The notes: a model not told the origin generated them from the sequence alone. A stretch of 8,141 nt of DNA from Candidatus Omnitrophota bacterium (GCA_023229385.1 JALNZI010000026.1:6812-14952), one strand, 5' to 3'. Positions 1 through 6,853 are shown, numbered from the stretch's first letter. Translations and numbers: made by a program.

Positions 1-741
1 AATCTTTTGCCCCCGGAAGACGCTGCCATATTTCTTCGGATATAAAAGGCATAAAAGGATGAATCATCCGGAGATATTTCTCCAGGATTTTATACATAAT
101 CAGTTGAGTTTGTTTTTCGCCTATTTGTGGCTTGATTAATTCCAGGTACCAGTCGCAAAACTCATGCCAGAAAAATGAATACAAGCCGTTAGCCGCTTCA
201 TTGAACCTGTAAGCGGCTAGATCCTCATCTGTTTTTTTAAGAGTAGAATAAAAACGGCTGATTATCCAGCGGTTGGCAATATCCAGTTTTTCATTTTTAA
301 AGAAAACGCATAAATCTGCGTTTGCATTTTCAGGTTTAAGGTTCATTAAAATAAACCGTGAGGCATTCCAGATTTTATTGGCAAAGTTTCTGCCTTGTTC
401 AAATCTTTCTTTGGATAGATAAACATCCTGGCCCTGGGCAGTTATGGAAATCAGGCTGAAACGCAGGGCATCTGTACCGTATTCGGCAATAACTTCCAGA
501 GGGTCAATAACATTGCCTAAGGATTTAGACATTTTCTTGCCTTCTACATCGCGTACAGTCCCATGGATATAAACATCTTTAAAGGGGATATTTTTCCTGA
601 ATTCCAGGCCGGACATAATCATGCGCGCTACCCAGAAAAAAATAATTTCCGGGGCAGTGACTAGCGTTGTGGTAGGATAAAAATATTTCAGGTCGGCGTT
701 TTCTTTTGGCCAGTAAAATGTGGCAAATGGCCACAGCCAGC
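1..741 (-). pseudogene. valS: Valine--tRNA ligase, distal part (KMSKS loop and start of anticodon domain), out of frame with the proximal part and cut by the window edge
   Basis: Reading from the TGG at 739-737, this frame stays open to the window edge and gives a clear class I synthetase continuation. It begins W-L-W-P-F-A-T-F-Y-W-P, followed by the T-A-P-E-I-I-F-F-W-V-A-R-M segment of the catalytic core. The K-M-S-K-S signature is at 535-521, within E-G-K-K-M-S-K-S-L-G-N, and G-T-D-A-L-R-F follows. After that come helices of the anticodon-binding domain (N-K-I-W-N-A, W-H-E-F-C-D-W-Y-L-E and a late H-P-F-M-P-F-I-S-E-E-I-W). With one base restored near 742, this adds about 246 residues to the 462 in-frame residues upstream, about 709 in total. 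Bacterial ValRS is usually near 880 residues, so the rest of the anticodon domain and the C-terminal coiled-coil arm should lie beyond position 1. The first in-frame ATG is at 622-620, but a product starting there would lack half the active site. I read this as part of one valS gene and not as a separate gene. Confidence 0.9.
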
Positions 742-2127
742 TGAAAACCAGGTATCCAAAACATCTTTTTCCTGGAATATATCGGTTGAGGCGCACTTTG
801 GGCATTCTTCCGGTTTTGTTTTGGATACGATAATGCCCTTGGCCGGATTCTTCGATTGGCAATTCTTACAATAATAAACCGGTATGCGGTGGCCCCACCA
901 GATTTGCCGGGATATGCACCAATCCTGGATATTTTCCATCCAGTTAAGATAAACTTTTGTCCAGCGTTGGGGGTAAAATTTAATTTTTCCTTTTTTTACT
1001 ACTTTAATTGCCGGCCTGGCTAAGGGGCGCATCTTCACAAACCATTGCTTTGACAGGTATGGCTCGACAATTGTGCGGCAGCGGTAACAATGTCCGACGG
1101 AAAGCTTATGTTCCTGAATTTTCTCCAATAAGCCTATTGTTTTTAATTCTTCCAGTACCGCCTCTCTTGCTTTAAAACGGTCGAGCCCGGAGAACTTGCC
1201 GGCCAATGAATTCATTTTTCCATCCGGGGCCATTACGTTAATGAATTCCAGATTGTGTTTTTTACCCATACGGTAATCATTAGGATCATGCGCCGGGGTG
1301 ACTTTTACCGCGCCGGTTCCAAATTCCATATCCACCATGCTATCGGCGATAACCTTGATCTCGCGGTTTAGAAGAGGAAGAATTAAAGTTTTTCCTATGT
1401 ATTCTTTATAACGGGGATCTTTAGGGTTTACTGCTACGGCAGTATCTCCAAGCATGGTTTCCGGCCGGGTGGTAGCAACGCTGATAAATTCATTCGGGTT
1501 ATTTTTCAACGGGTATTTCAGGTAGTAAAGGTTACCCTCTAATTCTACGTGGCTGGCCTCTTCGTCGCTTAATGCTGTTTGACAGCGAGGGCACCAGTTA
1601 ATAATGTAGTAACCCTGATAGATAAGTTTTTTCTTGTAAAGCCAGATAAAGGCCTCAGCTACGCTTTCTGAATAGGCCGCATCCATTGTAAAGCGGGTGC
1701 GTGACCAATCGCAGGAAGCGCCTAATTTCTTTAGCTGGGTAATAATAGTTGAGCCATTGCGTTCTTTCCATTCCCAGATTTTAGCAATAAATTTATCGAC
1801 ACCTAAATCCTGGCGTTTTAATCCTTCTTTTGCCAGGGATCTCTCGACCACGTTTTGGGTGGCAATCCCCGCATGGTCGGTTCCCGGCATCCATAAGCTG
1901 TTAAATCCCCTCATCCGGTGATAACGGATCAGGATATCCTGAATGGTATTGTTTAGGGCGTGCCCCATATGCAGTATTCCGGTGACATTCGGCGGAGGGA
2001 TAACTATGCAATAGGGTTTCTTTTCAGAGGATATTTTGGCGCCAAAAAGATTGTTATCTTCCCAGGTTTTATACCACTTCTCTTCTGTTTCTTTGGGATT
2101 GTATTGTTTGGATAGTTCTTCAGCCAT
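688..2127 (-). CDS. valS: Valine--tRNA ligase, proximal part (HIGH motif and editing domain), ended early by a frameshift
   Basis: ValRS charges tRNA-Val with valine in the cytoplasm and edits mischarged threonine. The 479-residue frame carries the family N-terminus, with Y-N-P-K-E-T-E-E-K-W-Y at residues 9-19. P-P-P-N-V-T-G precedes the HIGH signature, here H-M-G-H, at 53-56, and G-T-D-H-A-G-I-A-T-Q is at 82-91. The CP1 editing domain includes T-T-R-P-E-T-M-L-G-D at 219-228 and G-T-G-A-V-K-V-T-P-A-H-D at 270-281, with the conserved editing Asp at 281. Cys pairs 179/182, 347/350, 420/423 and 442/445 look like zinc knuckles. Identity to ValRS holds through D-T-W-F-S at 458-462. After that come 17 unrelated residues and a stop, while the true continuation is in another frame. 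The ATG lies 6 bases after the cimA stop with no strong Shine-Dalgarno, so coupling to cimA translation is plausible. As written, the product lacks KMSKS and all tRNA anticodon contacts, so it could not aminoacylate. Confidence 0.95.
   Translation of the reverse strand: MAEELSKQYNPKETEEKWYKTWEDNNLFGAKISSEKKPYCIVIPPPNVTGILHMGHALNNTIQDILIRYHRMRGFNSLWMPGTDHAGIATQNVVERSLAKEGLKRQDLGVDKFIAKIWEWKERNGSTIITQLKKLGASCDWSRTRFTMDAAYSESVAEAFIWLYKKKLIYQGYYIINWCPRCQTALSDEEASHVELEGNLYYLKYPLKNNPNEFISVATTRPETMLGDTAVAVNPKDPRYKEYIGKTLILPLLNREIKVIADSMVDMEFGTGAVKVTPAHDPNDYRMGKKHNLEFINVMAPDGKMNSLAGKFSGLDRFKAREAVLEELKTIGLLEKIQEHKLSVGHCYRCRTIVEPYLSKQWFVKMRPLARPAIKVVKKGKIKFYPQRWTKVYLNWMENIQDWCISRQIWWGHRIPVYYCKNCQSKNPAKGIIVSKTKPEECPKCASTDIFQEKDVLDTWFSAGCGHLPHFTGQKKTPT
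740..744 (-). other. valS: One-base deletion (frameshift) in valS
   Basis: On the minus strand the codons run TGG TTT TCA and then GC TGG CTG TGG. ValRS family members have W-F-S-S followed shortly by W-P-F at this point. Restoring one base (for example TCA AGC or TCC AGC) gives W-F-S-S-W-L-W-P-F and rejoins the downstream frame exactly. The lost base is therefore in the second codon of the Phe-Ser-Ser triplet. A short T-run (747-744) sits just before it. A 6-bp hairpin (TGTGGC at 735-730 with GCCACA at 724-719, 5-base loop) sits just after it. The site is not a canonical X-XXY-YYZ slippery heptamer. Confidence 0.88.
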
Positions 2128-2133
2128 TACTGT

Positions 2134-3714
2134 TTACCCGTGTTGTTGATCCTTAAGGAGTTTATATTCTACGCTGTCAACCAGGGCCTGCCAACTAGCT
2201 TCGATTATGTTCTCATGTACTCCGATGGTATTCCAGATATCTTTTTCATCCTGAGACTGGATTAATACGCGTACCTTTGCGGCAGTACCCGCTTTCTCTT
2301 CCAAAACACGTACTTTGAAATCAGAAAGATGCATTTTAGCCAAAGTTGGATAAAAATCCCTTAAGGCCTTGCGCAAGGCATTATCTAATGCGTTTACCGG
2401 GCCATCTCCCTCAGCGGCAGTATGTTCTTTAACCCCTTTTACCTTTAACTTGATTACAGCTTCAGAGGTAATCTTATCGCTTGAGCGTTTCTCGATAACT
2501 ACTTTAAATCCCTCCAGTTCAAAGAACTTTTTATATTTTTTTAACGCCTTTTTCATTAATATCTGAAAGGATGCCTCGGCAGCCTCGAACTGGTACCCTT
2601 TGTGCTCCAAGGATTGCACTAATTCCAGGATCTTTTTAGTCTGCGGATCTTCTTTGCTTAAATCATAGCTTAAATCTTTAGCCCGTAACAGGATTCCGGT
2701 TTTACCTCCCAACTCAGAAACTAAAATCCGGCGGTGATTGCCTACTAATAGCGGGTCTATATGTTCATAGGTCAGAGGATTTTTCATTATGGCGTTAATA
2801 TGCATTCCTCCTTTATGGGCGAATGCCGAGTCTCCCACAAAAGGCTGTTCGCTCTTGACGCGCATATTGCTGATCTCACTGACAAAATGCGAAAGGTGTG
2901 CAAGCTGTTTTAAATTTTCATCCGAAATACAGTCAACCTTTAATTTAATTTTCAGGTTGGCGATAACCGGGATCAAGTCTGCGTTTCCGCAGCGCTCACC
3001 ATAACCGTTAATTGTCCCCTGGACAATATTTGCCCCTGCTTCTACGGCGGCCAGGGAATTGGCAATTGCAACGCCTGCGTCATTATGGCAATGGATGCCC
3101 AGGTCTATCCCTGCGTCAGCGATTTTATTTTTTATCTCTGTTGTTATGCTGTATATCTGGCTGGTTAAAAACCCGCCGTTTGTATCACATAGGCAAATTG
3201 CTTTTGCCCCGCCGGAACAGGCGGCATCCAGGGTTTTTAAGGCATAGTCCTTGTTTGCTTGATAGGCATCAAAAAAATGCTCGGCGTCGTAGAAAACAAG
3301 AAAACCTTTTTTCACCAGAAAGCTGATTGTATCTTCGATCATCGAAAGGTTTTCATCCAGTGATGATTTTAAAACCTCAGTTACATGAAAGTCCCAGGTT
3401 TTCCCCACGATAGTAATTACCTGGGCGTTGGATTTTAAAAGCGCTTTTAAATTCGAATCTTCCGAGGCTGAAATATTCGGCCGGCGGGTCATGCTAAAGG
3501 CGGCAATCTGGGAATTTTTAAGCTTGCTGTGGCTGATTTTTAAGAAAAACTCCCGGTCTTTCGGGTTTGAACCCGGCCAGCCGCCTTCAATGAAATGAAT
3601 ACCAACTTTATCCAGCTCCTCCGCTATGCGGATTTTATCCATTACCGAATAAGAAACTCCTTCTGCCTGCGAGCCGTCGCGTAACGTGGTATCATATAAT
3701 TTTACATTTTTCAT
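2134..3714 (-). CDS. cimA: (R)-citramalate synthase
   Basis: CimA condenses pyruvate and acetyl-CoA to (R)-citramalate, the first step of the threonine-independent route to isoleucine. The 526-residue length is normal for the TIGR00977-type enzyme. The N-terminal half is an HMGL-like TIM barrel. It has L-Y-D-T-T-L-R-D-G-S-Q at residues 6-16, with metal ligand Asp8 and catalytic Arg12. G-G-W-P-G-S-N-P-K-D at 44-53 is typical of CimA and unlike LeuA. H-C-H-N-D at 208-212 supplies the metal-binding histidines, and G-Y-G-E-R-C-G-N-A-D-L is at 237-247. F-A-H-K-G-G-M-H at 298-305 begins the linker subdomain. Residues from about 395 form a LeuA-type regulatory dimer domain, with A-A-E-G-D-G-P-V-N-A-L at 433-443, which in characterised relatives carries feedback inhibition (isoleucine for CimA). 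The ATG is 2 bases after the lysC stop, with GAGG at 3724-3721 six bases upstream. 2-Isopropylmalate or homocitrate synthase is less likely because of the G-G-W-P-G-S-N motif. Confidence 0.93.
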   Translation of the reverse strand: MKNVKLYDTTLRDGSQAEGVSYSVMDKIRIAEELDKVGIHFIEGGWPGSNPKDREFFLKISHSKLKNSQIAAFSMTRRPNISASEDSNLKALLKSNAQVITIVGKTWDFHVTEVLKSSLDENLSMIEDTISFLVKKGFLVFYDAEHFFDAYQANKDYALKTLDAACSGGAKAICLCDTNGGFLTSQIYSITTEIKNKIADAGIDLGIHCHNDAGVAIANSLAAVEAGANIVQGTINGYGERCGNADLIPVIANLKIKLKVDCISDENLKQLAHLSHFVSEISNMRVKSEQPFVGDSAFAHKGGMHINAIMKNPLTYEHIDPLLVGNHRRILVSELGGKTGILLRAKDLSYDLSKEDPQTKKILELVQSLEHKGYQFEAAEASFQILMKKALKKYKKFFELEGFKVVIEKRSSDKITSEAVIKLKVKGVKEHTAAEGDGPVNALDNALRKALRDFYPTLAKMHLSDFKVRVLEEKAGTAAKVRVLIQSQDEKDIWNTIGVHENIIEASWQALVDSVEYKLLKDQQHG

Positions 3715-3716
3715 GC

Positions 3717-4202
3717 TTAGCCTCGTTTATTTAACCCAAATTCTTCGTGTAATTTCTTAACCGCGGTTTCAGCGAATTTCTTCTTTATGATACAGGATAT
3801 GCTGATATCGGAAGTCGAGATCATTTCAATATTAATATTATTATCCGCCATGATCCCGAACATCTTTGCCGCAACTCCATGATGGGATTTCATTCCTACC
3901 CCTACGATAGAAACCCGGGCAATATCCTCATCAAGTAGGACGTCGCTTGAGCCTATTTTTTTGGCTACTGCTTTGGTAATTTTACCGGCCTTGGCGCTAT
4001 CGGCCTTGGCAATAGTAAAAGATATATCAGTCAGGCGGGTATGACTTACATTCTGTACGATCATATCCACGCTGACTCCGGCAACAGCCAGGTCTTGGAA
4101 TAACCTGACTGCTACTCCTGGTTTATCGGGAACTCCGCAGAGGGTAATTTTAGCCTGGTTCTTATTTAAAGTTATGCCGCTGACGACTACTTCTTCCATC
4201 AT
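3717..4202 (-). CDS. lysC: Predicted aspartokinase beta subunit from an internal in-frame start in lysC
   Basis: Residues 248 and 249 of LysC are both Met, encoded by ATG codons at 4202-4200 and 4199-4197. They are preceded by a very strong Shine-Dalgarno at the right distance. Starting here gives 161 (or 160) residues holding exactly the two ACT domains and no kinase domain. In Bacillus subtilis aspartokinase II, Corynebacterium glutamicum and Thermus, the lysC gene is known to make such a beta subunit of about 160 residues from an internal start. The B. subtilis start also lies near residue 246. The domain boundary, size and ribosome binding site all agree with that model. That the beta protein is actually made here is inference. 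The same bases are also constrained by the Ile-Ile-Lys-Glu-Val-Lys-Met-Met coding sequence of the alpha subunit. Confidence 0.72.
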   Translation of the reverse strand: MMEEVVVSGITLNKNQAKITLCGVPDKPGVAVRLFQDLAVAGVSVDMIVQNVSHTRLTDISFTIAKADSAKAGKITKAVAKKIGSSDVLLDEDIARVSIVGVGMKSHHGVAAKMFGIMADNNINIEMISTSDISISCIIKKKFAETAVKKLHEEFGLNKRG

Positions 4203-4943
4203 CTTTACCTCCTTAATAATCATTGTTCCGGTCTTAGTTGAGAATGATGAGCGTACATGTAAAGGTACATTAAATTTTTTGGCAACTTCAATTGAGCGGG
4301 CCTGCATCACCTGGGCGCCGAGAGAGGCCATTTCGAGCATCTCATCATAAGTAATCTCTTTGATTTTTCTGGCTTTTGGCTCAATGCGCGGATCAGTAGT
4401 ATAAATACCTTCCACATCGGTGTAGATCTCGCAGGAGCCGGCAGTAAGTTCTTTTGCCAGGGCAACTGCGGTTAAATCCGAGCCGCCCCTGCCCAAAGTA
4501 GTAATATCTTGATTTAAGGTTACGCCTTGAAAACCGGCGACTATAACTATTTTCCCTTTTTTTAGCTCTTCTTTAATTTTATCCGCGTTAATTTTAATAA
4601 TCCTGGCGCGGGTATGGCTGGTATCGGTAATAATCCCGACCTGGGCGCCGGTAAATGAAATCGCCTGTGCCCCTAATTTATGGATAGCCATTGCCAGGAG
4701 GGCTACGGAGATCTGCTCTCCGGTTGAAAGCAGCATATCCATTTCTCTTTCTGAGGGGTCGGAATTAATTTTATCCGCTAACTCGACTAATTCATCAGTC
4801 GTGTCTCCTAATGCGGAAACCACAACTACCAGCTGATAACCTTTTTTCTGGTAGCTGACTACTCTTTCTGCCACCTTTTGAATACGTTCTACGTTGGCTA
4901 CGGATGAACCTCCGTATTTTTGGACAACTAAACCTTTACTCAT
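3717..4943 (-). CDS. lysC: Aspartate kinase (alpha subunit, full length)
   Basis: Aspartokinase uses ATP to make L-aspartyl-4-phosphate, the entry step to lysine, threonine and methionine. The 408-residue length matches monofunctional enzymes of the LysC/Ask type. The amino acid kinase domain covers about residues 1-240. It has V-Q-K-Y-G-G-S-S at 7-14 (Lys8 in the ATP/substrate site), S-T-G-E-Q-I-S at 73-79, and T-T-L-G-R-G-G-S-D-L-T-A at 148-159. T-D-V-E-G-I-Y-T-T-D-P-R at 175-186 is also characteristic. Two ACT domains follow (about 262-335 and 342-405), including V-P-D-K-P-G-V-A at 271-278. These bind effector amino acids (lysine and/or threonine) in the family. The ATG has AAGGAG at 4957-4952, eight bases upstream. 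The stop is 2 bases before cimA. An internal start inside this gene (see the beta subunit entry) suggests an alpha2-beta2 enzyme. Not fused to homoserine dehydrogenase. Confidence 0.96.
   Translation of the reverse strand: MSKGLVVQKYGGSSVANVERIQKVAERVVSYQKKGYQLVVVVSALGDTTDELVELADKINSDPSEREMDMLLSTGEQISVALLAMAIHKLGAQAISFTGAQVGIITDTSHTRARIIKINADKIKEELKKGKIVIVAGFQGVTLNQDITTLGRGGSDLTAVALAKELTAGSCEIYTDVEGIYTTDPRIEPKARKIKEITYDEMLEMASLGAQVMQARSIEVAKKFNVPLHVRSSFSTKTGTMIIKEVKMMEEVVVSGITLNKNQAKITLCGVPDKPGVAVRLFQDLAVAGVSVDMIVQNVSHTRLTDISFTIAKADSAKAGKITKAVAKKIGSSDVLLDEDIARVSIVGVGMKSHHGVAAKMFGIMADNNINIEMISTSDISISCIIKKKFAETAVKKLHEEFGLNKRG
4207..4215 (-). promoter_or_regulatory. Strong internal ribosome binding site for the LysC beta subunit
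   Basis: On the minus strand the sequence TAAGGAGGT is a nine-base perfect complement to the usual 3' end of bacterial 16S rRNA. A four-base spacer (AAAG) separates it from the tandem ATG codons at 4202 and 4199. Of the gene starts I examined in the window it is the best match, although it lies inside a coding sequence. Confidence 0.78.
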
Positions 4944-4951
4944 TACTTATT

Positions 4952-4957
4952 CTCCTT
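4952..4957 (-). promoter_or_regulatory. lysC ribosome binding site
   Basis: AAGGAG on the minus strand, eight bases before the lysC ATG (4943-4941). It directly abuts the 3' arm of a small hairpin (4957-4970), whose last stem base is the first A of this motif, so the structure could affect access of the ribosome. Confidence 0.75.
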
Positions 4958-4970
4958 GCCCAGAAGGGCA
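4957..4970 (-). other. Small hairpin in the apgM-lysC gap
   Basis: TGCCC and GGGCA form a perfect 5-bp stem around a 4-base loop (TTCT on the minus strand), immediately upstream of the lysC ribosome binding site. No T-run follows, so it is not a terminator. A structural role in mRNA processing or in setting lysC translation is possible but unproven. Confidence 0.4.
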
Positions 4971-4973
4971 CAT

Positions 4974-4997
4974 CCGCGCAATATCTTATAAGCGCGG
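4974..4997 (-). other. GC-rich hairpin over the apgM stop codon
   Basis: CCGCGC and GCGCGG form a perfect 6-bp all-G/C stem. The 12-base AT-rich loop contains the apgM TAA stop (4988-4986). It is followed three bases later by the second small hairpin. No T-tract follows either stem. The pair occupies most of the largest gap in the window (42 bases) and may protect or punctuate the transcript between apgM and lysC. Confidence 0.45.
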
Positions 4998-6197
4998 GGT
5001 GTTTAGTATAAGACATTCCATAAGCTGGTATCCATTTTCGAAATATAAATCGGATTTCTGTGCTTCCTTCTCATTATAAGCAAGAAAATCCTTTTTTCCT
5101 ATATCTTTGCCGTAAATTGCAAATGGGATTGAATCAGAAGTATGGGTTTTTAGGGAAACCGGAGTTGCATGATCCGGTAATACCAGAATACGAAAATCTT
5201 TCCTCTCTTCGCAATATTTCAAGAAAGGGCCTACGATTAACTGATCAAAACGCTCGATTGCCGTAAGTTTTTCCCGTAAGTCTCCGTTATGCCCGGCTTC
5301 ATCAGGGGCCTCCACATGGACAAAAACAAAATCATTTTTATCTAAAGATTTAATTCCGGCTTTAGCCTTACCTGCATAATTAGTATCGTAATATCCTGTA
5401 GCACCGGGCACGTCGATGACATTTAAACCTAATATGCGGCCTAATCCTTTAATCAGGTCAACCGCAGAGATTACACTTCCGGAAATGCCGAATTTTTCAA
5501 TAAATCTGGGTATGTTCGGTTTCTTGCCCTGCCCCCAAAGCCAGATCATATTTGCCGGGTTTTCTTTTAAATCCAAACGCACCTGGTTGATTTCATGTCC
5601 AGCAAGGATTTCCCGTGAATCCTGCATAAGCTTAATAATTAGATCGGAATTTTCTCCCTTAGGCAGGTTTTTATTTATCTCCTGACCGGTAATATCGTGC
5701 GGTGCCCGGCATTTCAGGTTTTCAAGTTTTAATTCCGCCCCGCGCTTGACTAAAAGCAGGTGCCTGTAACTTACTCCCGGGAAAAAACGCATTTTATTTG
5801 TACCGAGTTTCTGATCGAGGAATTTAATCAATTTCTCAGCTTCTTTAGTCTTGATGTGCCCTGCGCTATAATCAAGCAGGGAATTGTTCCCCGCGGTAAT
5901 TAAGTTACAGCGAAAGGCAACATCATCTTCTTCTAATTCAACTCCCAGATTTGCGGCTTCCAAAGGGGCTCTGCCGGAATAATATTTTTTTGGATCATAA
6001 CCTAAAATAGAAAGATTGGCCACGTCGGATGCCGGGGTCATTTTATCGGGAATGGTTTTGGCCTGGCCAAGCAAGCCGTTTTTGGCAATAAAATCCATAT
6101 TCGGCGTACGCGCTGCTTCCAGGGGGGTACGCATACCCAGTTCTTCAACGGGGTAATCCGCCATACCATCTCCTACCAAAACAATGAATTTCGTCAT
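4986..6197 (-). CDS. apgM: apgM-family phosphotransferase: cofactor-independent phosphoglycerate mutase or homoserine kinase of that family
   Basis: This 403-residue protein belongs to the archaeal-type 2,3-bisphosphoglycerate-independent phosphoglycerate mutase family (alkaline phosphatase superfamily, two-metal catalysis). Visible metal and catalytic positions are Asp10 in V-G-D-G-M-A-D, Ser57 in M-T-P-A-S-D (likely nucleophile), Asp299 and His303 in E-A-P-D-E-A-G-H, Asp342-His343 in L-P-D-H, and His352 in T-H-T-S-D. Y-S-G-R-A-P-L-E-A at 73-81 and H-D-I-T-G at 167-171 are also family motifs. Length is normal and no key residue seems lost. One branch of this family (described in TIGR02535 as a proposed homoserine kinase) is found beside threonine genes in organisms without thrB. 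Here the gene lies between thrC and lysC in an operon that has hom but no GHMP kinase, so that role is plausible. Glycolytic mutase activity cannot be excluded. The ATG has AGGA at 6208-6205, seven bases upstream, and lies 14 bases after the coaB stop. Confidence 0.9.
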   Translation of the reverse strand: MTKFIVLVGDGMADYPVEELGMRTPLEAARTPNMDFIAKNGLLGQAKTIPDKMTPASDVANLSILGYDPKKYYSGRAPLEAANLGVELEEDDVAFRCNLITAGNNSLLDYSAGHIKTKEAEKLIKFLDQKLGTNKMRFFPGVSYRHLLLVKRGAELKLENLKCRAPHDITGQEINKNLPKGENSDLIIKLMQDSREILAGHEINQVRLDLKENPANMIWLWGQGKKPNIPRFIEKFGISGSVISAVDLIKGLGRILGLNVIDVPGATGYYDTNYAGKAKAGIKSLDKNDFVFVHVEAPDEAGHNGDLREKLTAIERFDQLIVGPFLKYCEERKDFRILVLPDHATPVSLKTHTSDSIPFAIYGKDIGKKDFLAYNEKEAQKSDLYFENGYQLMECLILNTPRL

Positions 6198-6211
6198 ACC
6201 AGGATCCTGCC

Positions 6212-6853
6212 TTATCTTAATCTGTCTTTAAGTATTTTTGATAAATAGGCCGTCATTTTAACTTTATTTAAAAAAGGCCCGTATCCGTTTGTTTTGTCCA
6301 ATATATAAGCCTGATAAGCCTTATTTTTACAGGCATTGGCAACTACTATATCCAAATCCGCTTCTTTAAGCAGCTGTCTGCCTTTTTCAAATAACCTGTT
6401 TTTTCCGGCATCAGGTTCAAATTTAAATCCCACCACGATTAATCCGGGGGCAATTTTCTTTGAGCTATTTATCAGTTTTTCCGTAGGCACGAGGCTGATT
6501 TTCCAGCCGCTAAGCCTTGAACTGGTTTTACGGTTAAGTACTTTTTCAGGCTTATAGTCTGCTACTGCTGCGGCATGGATAAGCACTGAGTACTTCTGTT
6601 TTCTTAATTCACTGCTTAAAAGTTTTTTAAGCTCTGAAAAATACTTAAAATTGATTACTCTTACTCCGGGAATCCTTGAATTTGAGAAATCCCCCGGGCC
6701 AAGCAATAGCGTAACTTTGGCCCCGGTTTTTTTGAGCTGTTTTGCCAATAACAAACCGGTTTTGCCGGAAGCAGTATTGCTGATTATCCTGACTTTATCA
6801 ATAGTAACCCAGGTAGATCCGGCAGTAATCAGGATGTTTTTATTAGTAACCAA
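6212..6853 (-). CDS. coaB: Stand-alone phosphopantothenate--cysteine ligase (CoaB, DFP C-terminal domain)
   Basis: CoaB joins 4'-phosphopantothenate to cysteine in coenzyme A synthesis. The 213 residues make up only the DFP/CoaB domain. The Rossmann-like start is I-L-I-T-A-G-S-T at 7-14. I-D-K-V-R-I-I-S-N-T-A-S-G-K-T-G at 18-33 matches the family's V-R-x-I-S-N-x-x-S-G-K segment. A-A-A-V-A-D-Y-K-P is at 94-102, a conserved Lys118 follows in the W-K-I-S segment, and V-G-F-K-F-E is at 141-146. Most bacteria fuse this to an N-terminal flavin-dependent CoaC decarboxylase (about 400 residues in total); that half is absent here. The start is TTG at 6853-6851, because an in-frame TAA lies at 6865-6863 and the first beta strand begins at residue 7. 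The TTG overlaps the thrC end by 11 bases with only a weak purine-rich stretch before it, so re-initiation by ribosomes ending thrC is likely. A-G-S-T-W replaces the commoner A-G-G-T-R-E, suggesting a divergent subfamily. Confidence 0.87.
   Translation of the reverse strand: MVTNKNILITAGSTWVTIDKVRIISNTASGKTGLLLAKQLKKTGAKVTLLLGPGDFSNSRIPGVRVINFKYFSELKKLLSSELRKQKYSVLIHAAAVADYKPEKVLNRKTSSRLSGWKISLVPTEKLINSSKKIAPGLIVVGFKFEPDAGKNRLFEKGRQLLKEADLDIVVANACKNKAYQAYILDKTNGYGPFLNKVKMTAYLSKILKDRLR

Noticed and set aside
740..750. Programmed -1 frameshifting in valS
   Set aside because: The codons TGG TTT TCA do not form an X-XXY-YYZ slippery site and ValRS is not known for recoding. The downstream hairpin is short and overlaps codons fixed by conserved residues. 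It is kept only as a minor alternative.
579..764. A 61-codon minus-strand frame overlapping the valS frameshift
   Set aside because: It is the third frame, neither the upstream nor the downstream ValRS frame. Both flanking ValRS segments are accounted for without it.
3012..3326. A 104-codon open frame on the plus strand, the longest on that strand
   Set aside because: It lies wholly antisense to the conserved barrel of cimA, is arginine- and leucine-rich with no recognisable motif, and is best explained as a codon-usage shadow.
4957..4997. Rho-independent terminator between apgM and lysC
   Set aside because: Two stems are present but neither is followed by a run of T on the minus strand, and the lysC ribosome binding site follows at once.
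6200..6209. Perfect 10-base palindrome CAGGATCCTG before apgM, as a possible operator
   Set aside because: It has no central loop and no flanking promoter elements. It includes the AGGA Shine-Dalgarno, which explains half of it, so chance is enough.
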